A DNA stretch of 64,000 bases from positions 4,092,001 through 4,156,000 of the forward strand of contig NZ_AP024600.1 in assembly GCF_036322585.1 (NCBI RefSeq), in the 5' to 3' direction. Positions 34,777 through 43,800 of the stretch are shown here, piece after piece (position 1 is the first letter of the stretch; each line of letters starts with the position of its first letter). Source of the stretch: Luteolibacter sp. LG18 (GTDB lineage Bacteria > Verrucomicrobiota > Verrucomicrobiia > Verrucomicrobiales > Akkermansiaceae). Below the pieces are notes generated by a model that was not told where the DNA came from, did no database searches, and saw only the letters and a program-made list of their open reading frames with translations. The translations under genes were made by a program, and so were the position numbers.

Positions 34777-36378
34777 TCAGGACGCAGCTTGGATCGGCAC
34801 GAGCACCTCGTTCGTAGGCTGCCAGTTCTTCGGGAGCAAGGCGTCGATTTCCGAGGCCTTCATCCCGGGCAGGCGTTCGAGAACGTCCCGCAGGTAGGCA
34901 TACGGTTCGTGGCCGTGTCGCTTCGCGCTCTCGATGAGCGTGTAGAGGATGGCGCTGCGGTCCCCGGTGTCCTCGCCTCCGACGAACATCCAGTTCTTCT
35001 TGCCCACCGCCGTCGGACGGATCGCGTTCTCGGTGAGGTTGGTGTCGATTTCCGCTTTTCCGTGGCGGACGAAGGTTTCGAGCTTCTGCCACAGCGCGAG
35101 GGTGTAATCGATGGCTCGTCCCAGCGGACTCTTCGGCAACACGGACACGTTGGCACGCAGCCGCTGCAGGTCGAGGCGGAAGCCTTCGAGGATCGGGATG
35201 CTTTGCTCCCGACGTATGGCAGCCCGTTCCTCTGGCCCTGCCCGGGTTTGGCGTAGTTCCTTTTCGATGGCGTAGAGGCCGCCGATGGCTTTGAGCGGTC
35301 CGGCCGCGAGGGTCTGCCCGCTTTGATACGCTTCGTGGAACTTGCGCCGGGCGTGGGCCCAACAGGCGGCCTGCGTGATCTCCGGATGCCGGGCGGCGTA
35401 GGTGTCGTAGGCGCGATACCCGTCGCTCTGGAGGATGCCGCTGAACCCGACGAGCAGATCATTCAGGCAAGCGCTGCCGCGGCTGGTGCGCCACTGGTAG
35501 AGGACATCGCCGCCAGGGCGGTGCAGGGTCCAAAGATAGCCGAGACCGGTTTTGCCGGTGCCGGGGGCGAGGTATTTGACCGGTGTCTCGTCGGCCTGGA
35601 GGTAATCGCCCGCGAGCAGGTCTTCATGGATGTGCCGGTAGAGCGGCTTGAGCCAGAAGGCGGCGAGTTCCGCCCAGCGACACAGCGTGTTGCGCCCGAT
35701 GGCGACGCCATGTCGACGGGCGAGGATCTGTTCCTGACGGTAGAACGGCAAGTGGTCGCAGTATTTCGAGACGAGGGCGTGGGCGATGAGCGCCGGCGTG
35801 GCCGTGAGGCCGTCCTGAAGCCGCGGCGGGAGTTTGGCGGTGACGGGGGCCGCATCGCGGTCGGCGACACGGACGTAGGTGGGCCGGATCAGGCGGCGGA
35901 TGAAGATCCGGCCGGGCTGGTAGTCGAGTTGGTCGCTGCGTTCCTCTCCAATCCTGCGCCAAGCTTCCGGGCAGGCTTTGACCGGCTCGGGCAGCAGCAC
36001 TTCCTCGACAACGGGCAGATGGTCGGGGATGCGCTCGCGGCGCGGCTTGCGATCAGGACGGGCGACGCTTGCTGCGCTGGCCTCCACCACCGGTGCGTCG
36101 CCGAAGGTCGGGGAGGCCGGGGCTTTTCCCGGCGGTTCACCCAGCAGGAGTTCGAGCTGGGCCGGGTCGAGCGCCTCGCTGCTCTTGCCGAAGAGTTTGC
36201 GCAACACCAGGTCAAGCTTCTGGCGCAAAAGGCCGATGAGTTCCTCCTGGTTGCGGAGCTGCTCGCGCTGGCTGTCGATCAGCTCGGCCTGGAGCTGATT
36301 CTGCTCGCGCAACAGCCCGAGGGTCTCCCGCAGGGAGGAGTTTTCCTCAAGTGGCTGTTGTTCGCGCTCGGGTGTCAT
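34777..36378 (-). CDS. tnpC: IS66 transposase TnpC, copy 1
   Basis: 533 residues from the ATG at 36378 (a TTG further upstream in frame is less likely). A coiled-coil leucine-zipper-like N-terminus (about 10-60: LREQNQLQAELIDSQREQLR) is followed by the IS66 zinc-binding and central region, and the DDE catalytic core: D in DYLQADETPVKYL, D in ILQSDGYRAYD, E in TNLTENAIRP, with KNWMFVGGEDTG after it. It is the enzyme that cuts and joins the element ends. It appears intact and could be active. Confidence 0.95.
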   Translation of the reverse strand: MTPEREQQPLEENSSLRETLGLLREQNQLQAELIDSQREQLRNQEELIGLLRQKLDLVLRKLFGKSSEALDPAQLELLLGEPPGKAPASPTFGDAPVVEASAASVARPDRKPRRERIPDHLPVVEEVLLPEPVKACPEAWRRIGEERSDQLDYQPGRIFIRRLIRPTYVRVADRDAAPVTAKLPPRLQDGLTATPALIAHALVSKYCDHLPFYRQEQILARRHGVAIGRNTLCRWAELAAFWLKPLYRHIHEDLLAGDYLQADETPVKYLAPGTGKTGLGYLWTLHRPGGDVLYQWRTSRGSACLNDLLVGFSGILQSDGYRAYDTYAARHPEITQAACWAHARRKFHEAYQSGQTLAAGPLKAIGGLYAIEKELRQTRAGPEERAAIRREQSIPILEGFRLDLQRLRANVSVLPKSPLGRAIDYTLALWQKLETFVRHGKAEIDTNLTENAIRPTAVGKKNWMFVGGEDTGDRSAILYTLIESAKRHGHEPYAYLRDVLERLPGMKASEIDALLPKNWQPTNEVLVPIQAAS

Positions 36379-36429
36379 CGGACGCGCACATGCTACGATG
36401 GATGGAGTAGTCCCCGGCAAGCCGGATGT

Positions 36430-36783
36430 TCACTCCCGCTCATACCACGGACGCATCCGCGCTCCCTTCAGGTCGATACCGTCGGTGAGCATGGCAAGGG
36501 CCTCCGGGGCGAGCTTGAGCTTGCCTCCGCGGCCATCCGACGGCTTCGGCCACGAGAAGGTACCCTTTTCAAGCCGTTTGGCGTGAACCCACAGGCCGGT
36601 GCCATCCCAATGGAGGAGCTTGATGCGATTGCGCGAGCGGTTCGAGAAGACGAAGACCGCTCCGCTGCGCGGGTCCTCGCCGAGCTGGCCTGTGACCAGC
36701 GCGTGGAGGCTGTCGAAGGACTTCCTCATGTCGCACGGCTCCAGCGCCAGGAAGACGCGCAGGCTGCCGGAGAGAGTCAGCAC
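36430..36783 (-). CDS. tnpB: IS66 accessory protein TnpB, copy 1
   Basis: 117 residues from a GTG at 36783, overlapping the tnpA stop by 7 nt. Family motifs are VFLALEPCDMRKSFDSLHALV, GAVFVFSNRSRNRIKLLHWDG and GLWVHAKRLEKGTF. It is needed for transposition of IS66 elements, but its exact role is not settled. The open frame continues upstream through tnpA in another reading, which is not coding. Confidence 0.92.
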   Translation of the reverse strand: MLTLSGSLRVFLALEPCDMRKSFDSLHALVTGQLGEDPRSGAVFVFSNRSRNRIKLLHWDGTGLWVHAKRLEKGTFSWPKPSDGRGGKLKLAPEALAMLTDGIDLKGARMRPWYERE

Positions 36784-37178
36784 GGGCGGGTGGAGGTAAG
36801 ATGGCGGAGCAGCTCCGCCACCCAGGCGAGGTGCTTGCGGTTGGCCACCTCGATGCGGGTGCCGTCGGCAAGCGTGACGCGCAGGGGCTCGGCGACGGCT
36901 GCCTGGACCGAAGGCTCCATGGGCGCGTCCACCACAACTTCGGCAAAGGAGTGTTGAACGGGTTCCGGTTCCTGCTGATCCCGGCGACGCTTCTGCACCC
37001 AGGTGGCGAAGGTCGGATACTTCAAGCCGTGTTGGCGGCAGAAGGCCATCGCCGACTGTCCGCCGCGCTCGAAGGCATCGAGCAGGGCCTCGCGTTGGGA
37101 GGGCTCGATCAGCACGCGGCCGCGGGAATCCGATCGGATCAAACCCGGCCCGCCACCGGGATCTACGATAGAGGTCAT
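36777..37178 (-). CDS. tnpA: IS66 accessory protein TnpA, copy 1
   Basis: 133 residues. A helix-turn-helix of the transposase-8 type at about 25-70 (REALLDAFERGGQSAMAFCRQHGLKYPTFATW), then a basic, variable linker and the end LADGTRIEV...VAELLRHL typical of IS66 TnpA. First gene of the element's operon; its stop overlaps the tnpB start. Residue P54 is S in copy 2. Confidence 0.92.
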   Translation of the reverse strand: MTSIVDPGGGPGLIRSDSRGRVLIEPSQREALLDAFERGGQSAMAFCRQHGLKYPTFATWVQKRRRDQQEPEPVQHSFAEVVVDAPMEPSVQAAVAEPLRVTLADGTRIEVANRKHLAWVAELLRHLTSTRPC

Positions 37179-37238
37179 TCATGCCTATGTATCACCTCTA
37201 TCGTAGGTCCGGGAACGGGGGGCGTGTGGAGCGCTTAC

Positions 37239-37296
37239 AAAACAGGTGCCCGTTGGCGAGATCTTCCCAAGCACCTGCCCAGTGCCTCCACCTGCT
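37239..37296 (+). pseudogene. IS5-type transposase, middle piece (58 bp)
   Basis: Starts with the second AAAACAGG duplicate and reads on in frame as KTGARWRDLPKHLPSASTC, the conserved IS5 sequence following the N-terminal piece. It is cut by IS66 copy 2 after 58 bp. The 8 bases before copy 2 (CACCTGCT) do not recur on its far side. Confidence 0.85.
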
Positions 37297-37346
37297 GTAA
37301 GCGCTCCATGCGGCCTCTCTTGACCGAGGATGCATGAAGCCGCTTT

Positions 37347-38948
37347 TCAGGACGCAGGTTGGATCGGCACGAGCACCTCGTTCGTAGGCTGCCAGTTCTT
37401 CGGGAGCAAGGCGTCGATTTCCGAGGCCTTCATCCCGGGCAGGCGTTCGAGAACGTCCCGCAGGTAGGCATACGGTTCGTGGCCGTGTCGCTTCGCGCTC
37501 TCGATGAGCGTGTAGAGGATGGCGCTGCGGTCCCCGGTGTCCTCGCCTCCGACGAACATCCAGTTCTTCTTGCCCACCGCCGTCGGACGGATCGCGTTCT
37601 CGGTGAGGTTGGTGTCGATTTCCGCTTTTCCGTGGCGGACGAAGGTTTCGAGCTTCTGCCACAGCGCGAGGGTGTAATCGATGGCTCGTCCCAGCGGACT
37701 CTTCGGCAACACGGACACGTTGGCACGCAGCCGCTGCAGGTCGAGGCGGAAGCCTTCGAGGATCGGGATGCTTTGCTCCCGACGTATGGCAGCCCGTTCC
37801 TCTGGCCCTGCCCGGGTTTGGCGTAGTTCCTTTTCGATGGCGTAGAGGCCGCCGATGGCTTTGAGCGGTCCGGCCGCGAGGGTCTGCCCGCTTTGATACG
37901 CTTCGTGGAACTTGCGCCGGGCGTGGGCCCAACAGGCGGCCTGCGTGATCTCCGGATGCCGGGCGGCGTAGGTGTCGTAGGCGCGATACCCGTCGCTCTG
38001 GAGGATGCCGCTGAACCCGACGAGCAGATCATTCAGGCAAGCGCTGCCGCGGCTGGTGCGCCACTGGTAGAGGACATCGCCGCCAGGGCGGTGCAGGGTC
38101 CAAAGATAGCCGAGACCGGTTTTGCCGGTGCCGGGGGCGAGGTATTTGACCGGTGTCTCGTCGGCCTGGAGGTAATCGCCCGCGAGCAGGTCTTCATGGA
38201 TGTGCCGGTAGAGCGGCTTGAGCCAGAAGGCGGCGAGTTCCGCCCAGCGACACAGCGTGTTGCGCCCGATGGCGACGCCATGTCGACGGGCGAGGATCTG
38301 TTCCTGACGGTAGAACGGCAAGTGGTCGCAGTATTTCGAGACGAGGGCGTGGGCGATGAGCGCCGGCGTGGCCGTGAGGCCGTCCTGAAGCCGCGGCGGG
38401 AGTTTGGCGGTGACGGGGGCCGCATCGCGGTCGGCGACACGGACGTAGGTGGGCCGGATCAGGCGGCGGATGAAGATCCGGCCGGGCTGGTAGTCGAGTT
38501 GGTCGCTGCGTTCCTCTCCAATCCTGCGCCAAGCTTCCGGGCAGGCTTTGACCGGCTCGGGCAGCAGCACTTCCTCGACAACGGGCAGATGGTCGGGGAT
38601 GCGCTCGCGGCGCGGCTTGCGATCAGGACGGGCGACGCTTGCTGCGCTGGCCTCCACCACCGGTGCGTCGCCGAAGGTCGGGGAGGCCGGGGCTTTTCCC
38701 GGCGGTTCACCCAGCAGGAGTTCGAGCTGGGCCGGGTCGAGCGCCTCGCTGCTCTTGCCGAAGAGTTTGCGCAACACCAGGTCAAGCTTCTGGCGCAAAA
38801 GGCCGATGAGTTCCTCCTGGTTGCGGAGCTGCTCGCGCTGGCTGTCGATCAGCTCGGCCTGGAGCTGATTCTGCTCGCGCAACAGCCCGAGGGTCTCCCG
38901 CAGGGAGGAGTTTTCCTCAAGTGGCTGTTGTTCGCGCTCGGGTGTCAT
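37347..38948 (-). CDS. tnpC: IS66 transposase TnpC, copy 2
   Basis: Identical to copy 1 over 533 residues except for one change three residues from the end (QPAS here, QAAS in copy 1). The catalytic D-D-E residues are all present. The near-perfect identity points to recent transposition or recombination. Confidence 0.95.
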   Translation of the reverse strand: MTPEREQQPLEENSSLRETLGLLREQNQLQAELIDSQREQLRNQEELIGLLRQKLDLVLRKLFGKSSEALDPAQLELLLGEPPGKAPASPTFGDAPVVEASAASVARPDRKPRRERIPDHLPVVEEVLLPEPVKACPEAWRRIGEERSDQLDYQPGRIFIRRLIRPTYVRVADRDAAPVTAKLPPRLQDGLTATPALIAHALVSKYCDHLPFYRQEQILARRHGVAIGRNTLCRWAELAAFWLKPLYRHIHEDLLAGDYLQADETPVKYLAPGTGKTGLGYLWTLHRPGGDVLYQWRTSRGSACLNDLLVGFSGILQSDGYRAYDTYAARHPEITQAACWAHARRKFHEAYQSGQTLAAGPLKAIGGLYAIEKELRQTRAGPEERAAIRREQSIPILEGFRLDLQRLRANVSVLPKSPLGRAIDYTLALWQKLETFVRHGKAEIDTNLTENAIRPTAVGKKNWMFVGGEDTGDRSAILYTLIESAKRHGHEPYAYLRDVLERLPGMKASEIDALLPKNWQPTNEVLVPIQPAS

Positions 38949-38999
38949 CGGACGCGCACATGCTACGATGGATGGAGTAGTCCCCGGCAAGCCGGATGT

Positions 39000-39353
39000 T
39001 CACTCCCGCTCATACCACGGACGCATCCGCGCTCCCTTCAGGTCGATACCGTCGGTGAGCATGGCAAGGGCCTCCGGGGCGAGCTTGAGCTTGCCTCCGC
39101 GGCCATCCGACGGCTTCGGCCACGAGAAGGTACCCTTTTCAAGCCGTTTGGCGTGAACCCACAGGCCGGTGCCATCCCAATGGAGGAGCTTGATGCGATT
39201 GCGCGAGCGGTTCGAGAAGACGAAGACCGCTCCGCTGCGCGGGTCCTCGCCGAGCTGGCCTGTGACCAGCGCGTGGAGGCTGTCGAAGGACTTCCTCATG
39301 TCGCACGGCTCCAGCGCCAGGAAGACGCGCAGGCTGCCGGAGAGAGTCAGCAC
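39000..39353 (-). CDS. tnpB: IS66 accessory protein TnpB, copy 2
   Basis: 117 residues from a GTG at 39353, identical in sequence to copy 1, with the same 7-nt overlap with tnpA. See copy 1 for motifs. Confidence 0.92.
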   Translation of the reverse strand: MLTLSGSLRVFLALEPCDMRKSFDSLHALVTGQLGEDPRSGAVFVFSNRSRNRIKLLHWDGTGLWVHAKRLEKGTFSWPKPSDGRGGKLKLAPEALAMLTDGIDLKGARMRPWYERE

Positions 39354-39748
39354 GGGCGGGTGGAGGTAAGATGGCGGAGCAGCTCCGCCACCCAGGCGAG
39401 GTGCTTGCGGTTGGCCACCTCGATGCGGGTGCCGTCGGCAAGCGTGACGCGCAGGGGCTCGGCGACGGCTGCCTGGACCGAAGGCTCCATGGGCGCGTCC
39501 ACCACAACTTCGGCAAAGGAGTGTTGAACGGGTTCCGGTTCCTGCTGATCCCGGCGACGCTTCTGCACCCAGGTGGCGAAGGTCGAATACTTCAAGCCGT
39601 GTTGGCGGCAGAAGGCCATCGCCGACTGTCCGCCGCGCTCGAAGGCATCGAGCAGGGCCTCGCGTTGGGAGGGCTCGATCAGCACGCGGCCGCGGGAATC
39701 CGATCGGATCAAACCCGGCCCGCCACCGGGATCTACGATAGAGGTCAT
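39347..39748 (-). CDS. tnpA: IS66 accessory protein TnpA, copy 2
   Basis: 133 residues, one residue different from copy 1 (S for P at position 54, in the helix-turn-helix region LKYSTFATW). Otherwise intact, with its stop overlapping tnpB. Confidence 0.92.
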   Translation of the reverse strand: MTSIVDPGGGPGLIRSDSRGRVLIEPSQREALLDAFERGGQSAMAFCRQHGLKYSTFATWVQKRRRDQQEPEPVQHSFAEVVVDAPMEPSVQAAVAEPLRVTLADGTRIEVANRKHLAWVAELLRHLTSTRPC

Positions 39749-39808
39749 TCATGCCTATGTATCACCTATATCGTAGGTCCGGGAACGGGGGGCGTGTGGA
39801 GCGCTTAC

Positions 39809-39944
39809 CCGCAACCGCATCGAACGCTTTTTCAACAAGCTCAAGCAGTTCAGGCGCATTGCCACACGCTACGACAAGCTTCACTCGACCTTCTGCGCGG
39901 CGGTGATGCTGGTTGCCGCCTATCTCATCGCCAAGAATTCGTAG
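39809..39944 (+). pseudogene. IS5-type transposase, C-terminal piece
   Basis: RNRIERFFNKLKQFRRIATR, then YDKLHSTFCAAVMLVAAYLI and AKNS with a TAG stop: the end of IS5/IS427 transposases, including the catalytic E in the RIERFFN motif. Separated from the middle piece by IS66 copy 2 and missing roughly 130 residues in between. The IS right end lies at its stop codon. Confidence 0.85.
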
Positions 39945-39951
39945 ACACTAC

Positions 39952-40047
39952 CTAGTCCATTTCTGTTGGGTCATGTTTCCGCGCGCCACCGCCCGGGCGA
40001 CAGTTCCAGCCGCTGGATTGCTCGAAGCGATTTGCTTTCTTCGACAT
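39952..40047 (-). pseudogene. 5' remnant of the zinc-finger-like gene in repeat R2
   Basis: ATG at 40047 opens 31 codons, MSKKANRFEQSSGWNCRPGG then GARKHDPTEMD, matching the first 23 residues of copy B at 33847. After R-K the sequences differ. The stop TAG lies at the CTAG target of the IS5 element. A shorter overlapping ATG (39974) starts in another frame and runs into the IS; it may have been the start of the gene whose remainder is at 34512, but the frames do not join cleanly. Confidence 0.4.
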
Positions 40048-40201
40048 GGGGCGGATGGCGTGCTGGAAATTCAGCGACATCGTTCGAGCGGTCGCATCGA
40101 TACCGGATTCTTTACTTCAAATGGGTTCCACAGGGACAAGCGCCACGAGGCGGGCAAGGCGTTTGGGTGTTGCGTCAGAGTAGGTGGGGTTGATCCGGTC
40201 C
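39976..40201. repeat. 226-bp direct repeat, copy R2
   Basis: About 93% identical to R1 (33776-34000). Lies between the immunity gene's downstream region and the IS5 element. R1 and R2 flank the interval that holds the DUF4304 remnant and all insertion sequences. Confidence 0.85.
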
Positions 40202-40382
40202 AACGGCGAAATCAGAAAGCGGGAGACGGGGGCCGGAACGGCGAAATCGGAAGTAGCCGGGCCACCAGAACTTGACAGAAGAGATTTGCCGAAATTCCCG
40301 GGGGTGCGACACCGAGAAGCCGCTTGAATTTCATTTTCCGAAATGGGTTGGCATGGCCAATGCCATTGGTTGGCGCGTGGGG

Positions 40383-40820
40383 TCATTTTCCATAGTCGAA
40401 AGAGACTCCTAGCACCATTCGATTGCATTCATCTGGCTCGTCGCCCTGAGCCCCCCAGTCCGAAAGGTAAGTGATCAAAAAGACGCTAAGGCCATCACTG
40501 CAATACCAAATTCTTACGTAGTCATTTCCGTGATGATAACTTTTTGCGAATATTATTATATTTTCTTCTAATGAAAATTCATCAAATCCGTCATCGAAGG
40601 ATCTCTTGGATGCAAATGATTCATGCATCTCAATTAGATCGAACAATGTGATATTTGGGTTGTTTCCTGATTTATAATTAGCTCCAGAAAACTGAAAAGC
40701 TCCCGTGCCGGATTTTTTTGCCAAAGTAAATGGCATTTCGTTGTTGGAGTAATCCGTGATGTCCATCCATTCATCTAATGCCGATACGTGTAAATTTCCA
40801 AATTTATATATTTTATTCAT
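40383..40820 (-). CDS. probable immunity protein for the Rhs toxin
   Basis: 145 residues from the ATG at 40820, which overlaps the Rhs stop (ATGA, 40817-40820), so the two are translationally coupled. There is no signal peptide; the protein is small, acidic and rich in aromatic residues (DITDYSNNEMPFTLAKK, GAFQFSGANYKSG, DYVRIWYCSD, FLITYLSDWG). I do not recognise the family by name. The position after an Rhs gene, the size, the low GC compared with the Rhs core, and a second allele after a second Rhs tip at 33387 all fit an immunity protein that neutralises the toxin in the producing cell. Confidence 0.75.
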   Translation of the reverse strand: MNKIYKFGNLHVSALDEWMDITDYSNNEMPFTLAKKSGTGAFQFSGANYKSGNNPNITLFDLIEMHESFASKRSFDDGFDEFSLEENIIIFAKSYHHGNDYVRIWYCSDGLSVFLITYLSDWGAQGDEPDECNRMVLGVSFDYGK

Positions 40821-43800
40821 TTTAATTGTCCTGTTTTTGGGTCGTAAGGTAGCATGTGGGTGGGATCCTCCCACTTTTTAGCTTGATCGCTCTTAAATGT
40901 TTTTCGACCTCCGGGTGTATCGGGTTTAAAGTCGCCATACTTTACCTTTGGGCTCCATTGGGAACCGTCATATTCAGAAGGATGGACCCCACCTTTAACC
41001 TCTACATCTTGCCCTGCCTGTCCAGGTTTTTTGAAATCAAATTCAGTGTCAGGATATTTGTCTCGAAGCTGGTCTGGGAGATTGCCAGGCTTGTCCGAAT
41101 GCAAGGACGATCCCCTTGTAGCGGCTTCTCGCGTGTTCTCGTTCTGAGATCCTTTCGCGGCCTTGCCCGATTCCTCTGTGGTGGTCTTAGCTGAAGTTCC
41201 TTCCGGATTTCCCGAGGAACTCGAACCAGTAGGCGGAGGCGACGGATCTCCAGTCTCAAAACCTAATTTAATAAAATTCGATATGGACCATGTACCATGA
41301 GCAGCTTCAAGCACTCCGACTACGGCCACTGGGATAGCAACAGGACTGGCCACCCCAACCGTATAAACCTCTCCAGCGCCAGCCCCCAATACCATGCCTC
41401 CTCCTTGAATTACTTCGTAAGCTCCAAGAGCAGCACCGGCCAAACGTCCCGTATTTCTTCCGAGAGTCCCGGCATCCGTGTGGGTAGAACCACGCATTTC
41501 CTTGCCGGTTAGAGTGACTTCTCCCAGTCCGATCAAACCTTCGAGGCCGAAATTACCAGCAGGAGCCAACACATGATTCCAAACGCCATCGACAACCGGG
41601 CCATTGCTTTCACCTCGCCCCCACAGCCCCTCCGGATCAAACTTCGTCCACGGATTCTGCCTGACGTAGGTGTAGACATTCGGACCGTCCACGAACCCTG
41701 CCGGGTCCCGCGTCAGGAAGATTCCGAACTCCAGGTCGCGGTAGCGGAAGCCTTCGTTCAGGAGGCCGGTCGGGTCTTCGTCCTTGGTGTTGGTTTTCTG
41801 GCGGTCTTGCGTCGTGCCTTGTTCCTGGGTGCGGGTGCCGAAGGCTTCGTAGCTGGATTGCCAAGTGATGGTGCCCGAGGTGTCCGTCTGGCTGACGACG
41901 TCGCCGCGCGAGTTGTAGGCGTTGTAGCTGCGCACGCCGCCATCGCGGATGGTGTAGAGCACGCCGCCGATGCCGCCGCCCCAGTCGCTGCCGCGGATGA
42001 GTTCCACCACCGGCGTGCCGGTGCCGCTGGTGTATTCCTGCACCGACAGGCCGCCGGAGAAGGAGAGCTCGGTGCTGGCTCCGCCGGCCGAGCTTTCATC
42101 GCGGCCGACGCGGCGGCTACGGTGGTCGTAGGCATAGGCGAATCCGCCCTTGGCGCTGTCCGTCAGTGAAACGAGGCGGTTGTCGTAATCGTAACCGTAG
42201 CTCTGGACGGTGGAGGTCCCGACCTTTTTCTCCGAGCGGTTGCCGTTGGCGTCGTAGAGGAAGGTGGTGACCGCCGAGCCCTTGGTGACGCTCTTGAGCT
42301 GGTTGCTGTTGTAGCCGTCCGACGTGGTGCCGTAGACGGAGGTCCAGGTGCCGGGATCGGTGCCACCGGTGACGACCTTTTGCGTGCGGTTGTTCGCGGC
42401 ATCGTAGGCGTAACCGGTGGTGACGGTGCCACCGCCGGTGGTGGCCGCGACCTCGCTGGTGAGGCGGTAGGCGCGGTCGTAGCTGTTGGTGACGGTGCGA
42501 CCGCTGATCGAGCCGTAGAACTCGACGATCTTGAGCACGTTGCCGACCCCGTCATGGCTGGTCGTCCAACCGCCCGCGGGCTGCGAGTAATCGAAGCGTG
42601 AGACCAACCCACCGGCGGCGGTGCGGGTGTCCTCGCCAAGCTTGCGGTTGAGCGCGTCGTAGGTGGACCGGTTCTCGGTGCCGTTGGGCAGGACCTTGCG
42701 GGTGACGTTCCCGGCGAGGTCGTAGAAATAGCCGGTGACGCTGCCGGAGGTGGCGGCGGCGTTCGCCTTCTCGGTGCAGGTCAGCAGGCGGTTGAGCTTG
42801 TCATAGGTGCTGGCGAGGAAGCGTCCGCTGGAGGCGTAGGTGGTGGTGCGGCGGTTGCCGGACTTGTCGTAGGTGTGGACGTGGGTCGCACCGGCGGAGG
42901 TTTCCTCGGTCAGGCGGTTGAGCTTGTCGAACTCCTGCGAAACGCCCCGCAGGGCCTTGCGGGCGGTGGTCTCATTCGGATAGGACACCTCCAAGAGATT
43001 CCCCGCCAGGTCATAGCCGAGGTGGCGGTTGTCCGTGGAGGCCCCGCTGTAGAGCACGTTCTCCAGGCGGTGGAGCGCGTCGTATTGGAAGGTGACGGTC
43101 TGATTCTTCGGATCGGTGCGGGTGAGCTGCACCAAGCCATCGAAGGTGGCCTGCTCGATCTTCTGCACGCCGGTGCCCTCGTCCCACAGGGTGCGGGTCT
43201 TCCGGCCCAGGCCATCGAAGCGGAAGCCGGTGGAATGGCCCACACCGTCCGTGACCTTCACCAGATGGCCGGCGTCGTCATAGGCATTGCGGATGGTGAT
43301 GTCGCCGGTGGCGGGGTTCGCGGGATCGGCGGAAGGAGCGCCGGTGTCCGGATTGGTGGCGGTGGTGGCGAGACGGTTGAGCGTGTCGTAGGTGTTCCGC
43401 GTGTGGTTGCCATTGCCATCGGTCACGTCCAGCGCGTTGCCCGCGGCATCATAGGTGGTGCGGGTGGCGATGTCGTTCGTACCGGGGCTGGCGGGATTGG
43501 TGGAGGGATTGCCGCTGACCGGATTGACGAGCACGGTGGTGACGCGGTTCGCGCGGTCACGGAAAGTGCGGGTGACGTGGCTCCGCGCATCCGTGGAGGC
43601 GGTGACATTGCCGACGCCGTCGTAGGCCGTCTTGATCTCGGGCGTCTGGAACGGAGTGGCGACCGGTTGTCCGCCGACAATCTCGGTGGCGGTGACGGAG
43701 GGCAGGCGCTCCAGCGTCTTGCGGTTGCGGGCGTCGTACTCGAACTCGTGGCGATAGCCGAGCGGATCGAGCGACACCGTCACGTTGCCGCTCTTGTCAT

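Larger units (their letters stand above)
34727..37238 (-). mobile_element. IS66-family insertion sequence, copy 1 (2,512 bp)
   Basis: Bounded by inverted repeats starting GTAAGCGCTCCA at both ends and by the 8-bp duplication AAAACAGG. It carries tnpA, tnpB and tnpC in order on the minus strand, all intact. It differs from copy 2 at only three positions that I can find: one in tnpC (GCT/CCT near the last codons), one in tnpA (CCG/TCG), and one just outside tnpA. Confidence 0.95.
37297..39808 (-). mobile_element. IS66-family insertion sequence, copy 2 (2,512 bp)
   Basis: Same length, orientation and inverted repeats as copy 1. The flanks CACCTGCT and CCGCAACC differ, so there is no target duplication. 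The IS5 transposase sequence jumps from its N-terminal third to its last 45 codons across this copy. An adjacent deletion or recombination between IS66 copies explains both facts. Confidence 0.95.
34530..39952 (+). mobile_element. IS5-type (IS427-like) element, interrupted twice and deleted internally
   Basis: The ends GGTGGTTTC (34530-34538) and, inverted, GGTAGTGTC (39952-39944) match at 7 of 9 positions and both abut CTA(G), the favoured target of this group. Inside is a transposase gene in three pieces (34608, 37239, 39809), separated by two IS66 elements. The middle of the transposase is missing. Confidence 0.75.

Noticed and set aside
34598-35362. A 254-codon R/P-rich minus-strand frame in tnpC (also 37198-37932)
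   Set aside because: Shifted reading of the tnpC gene with no protein-like features.
35323-36957. A 544-codon plus-strand frame present in both IS66 copies (also 37893-39527)
   Set aside because: It is antisense to tnpC and tnpB, whose motifs are complete; it is duplicated only because the element is.
36430-37182. A 250-codon minus-strand frame covering tnpB and tnpA
   Set aside because: Only its last 117 codons resemble TnpB; the first part overlaps the true tnpA in another frame, so tnpB starts at 36783.
40202-40382. A 103-codon minus-strand frame covering the spacer downstream of the immunity gene (40117-40428)
   Set aside because: It overlaps the end of the immunity gene and part of R2, and the corresponding R1 region has stops in that frame.
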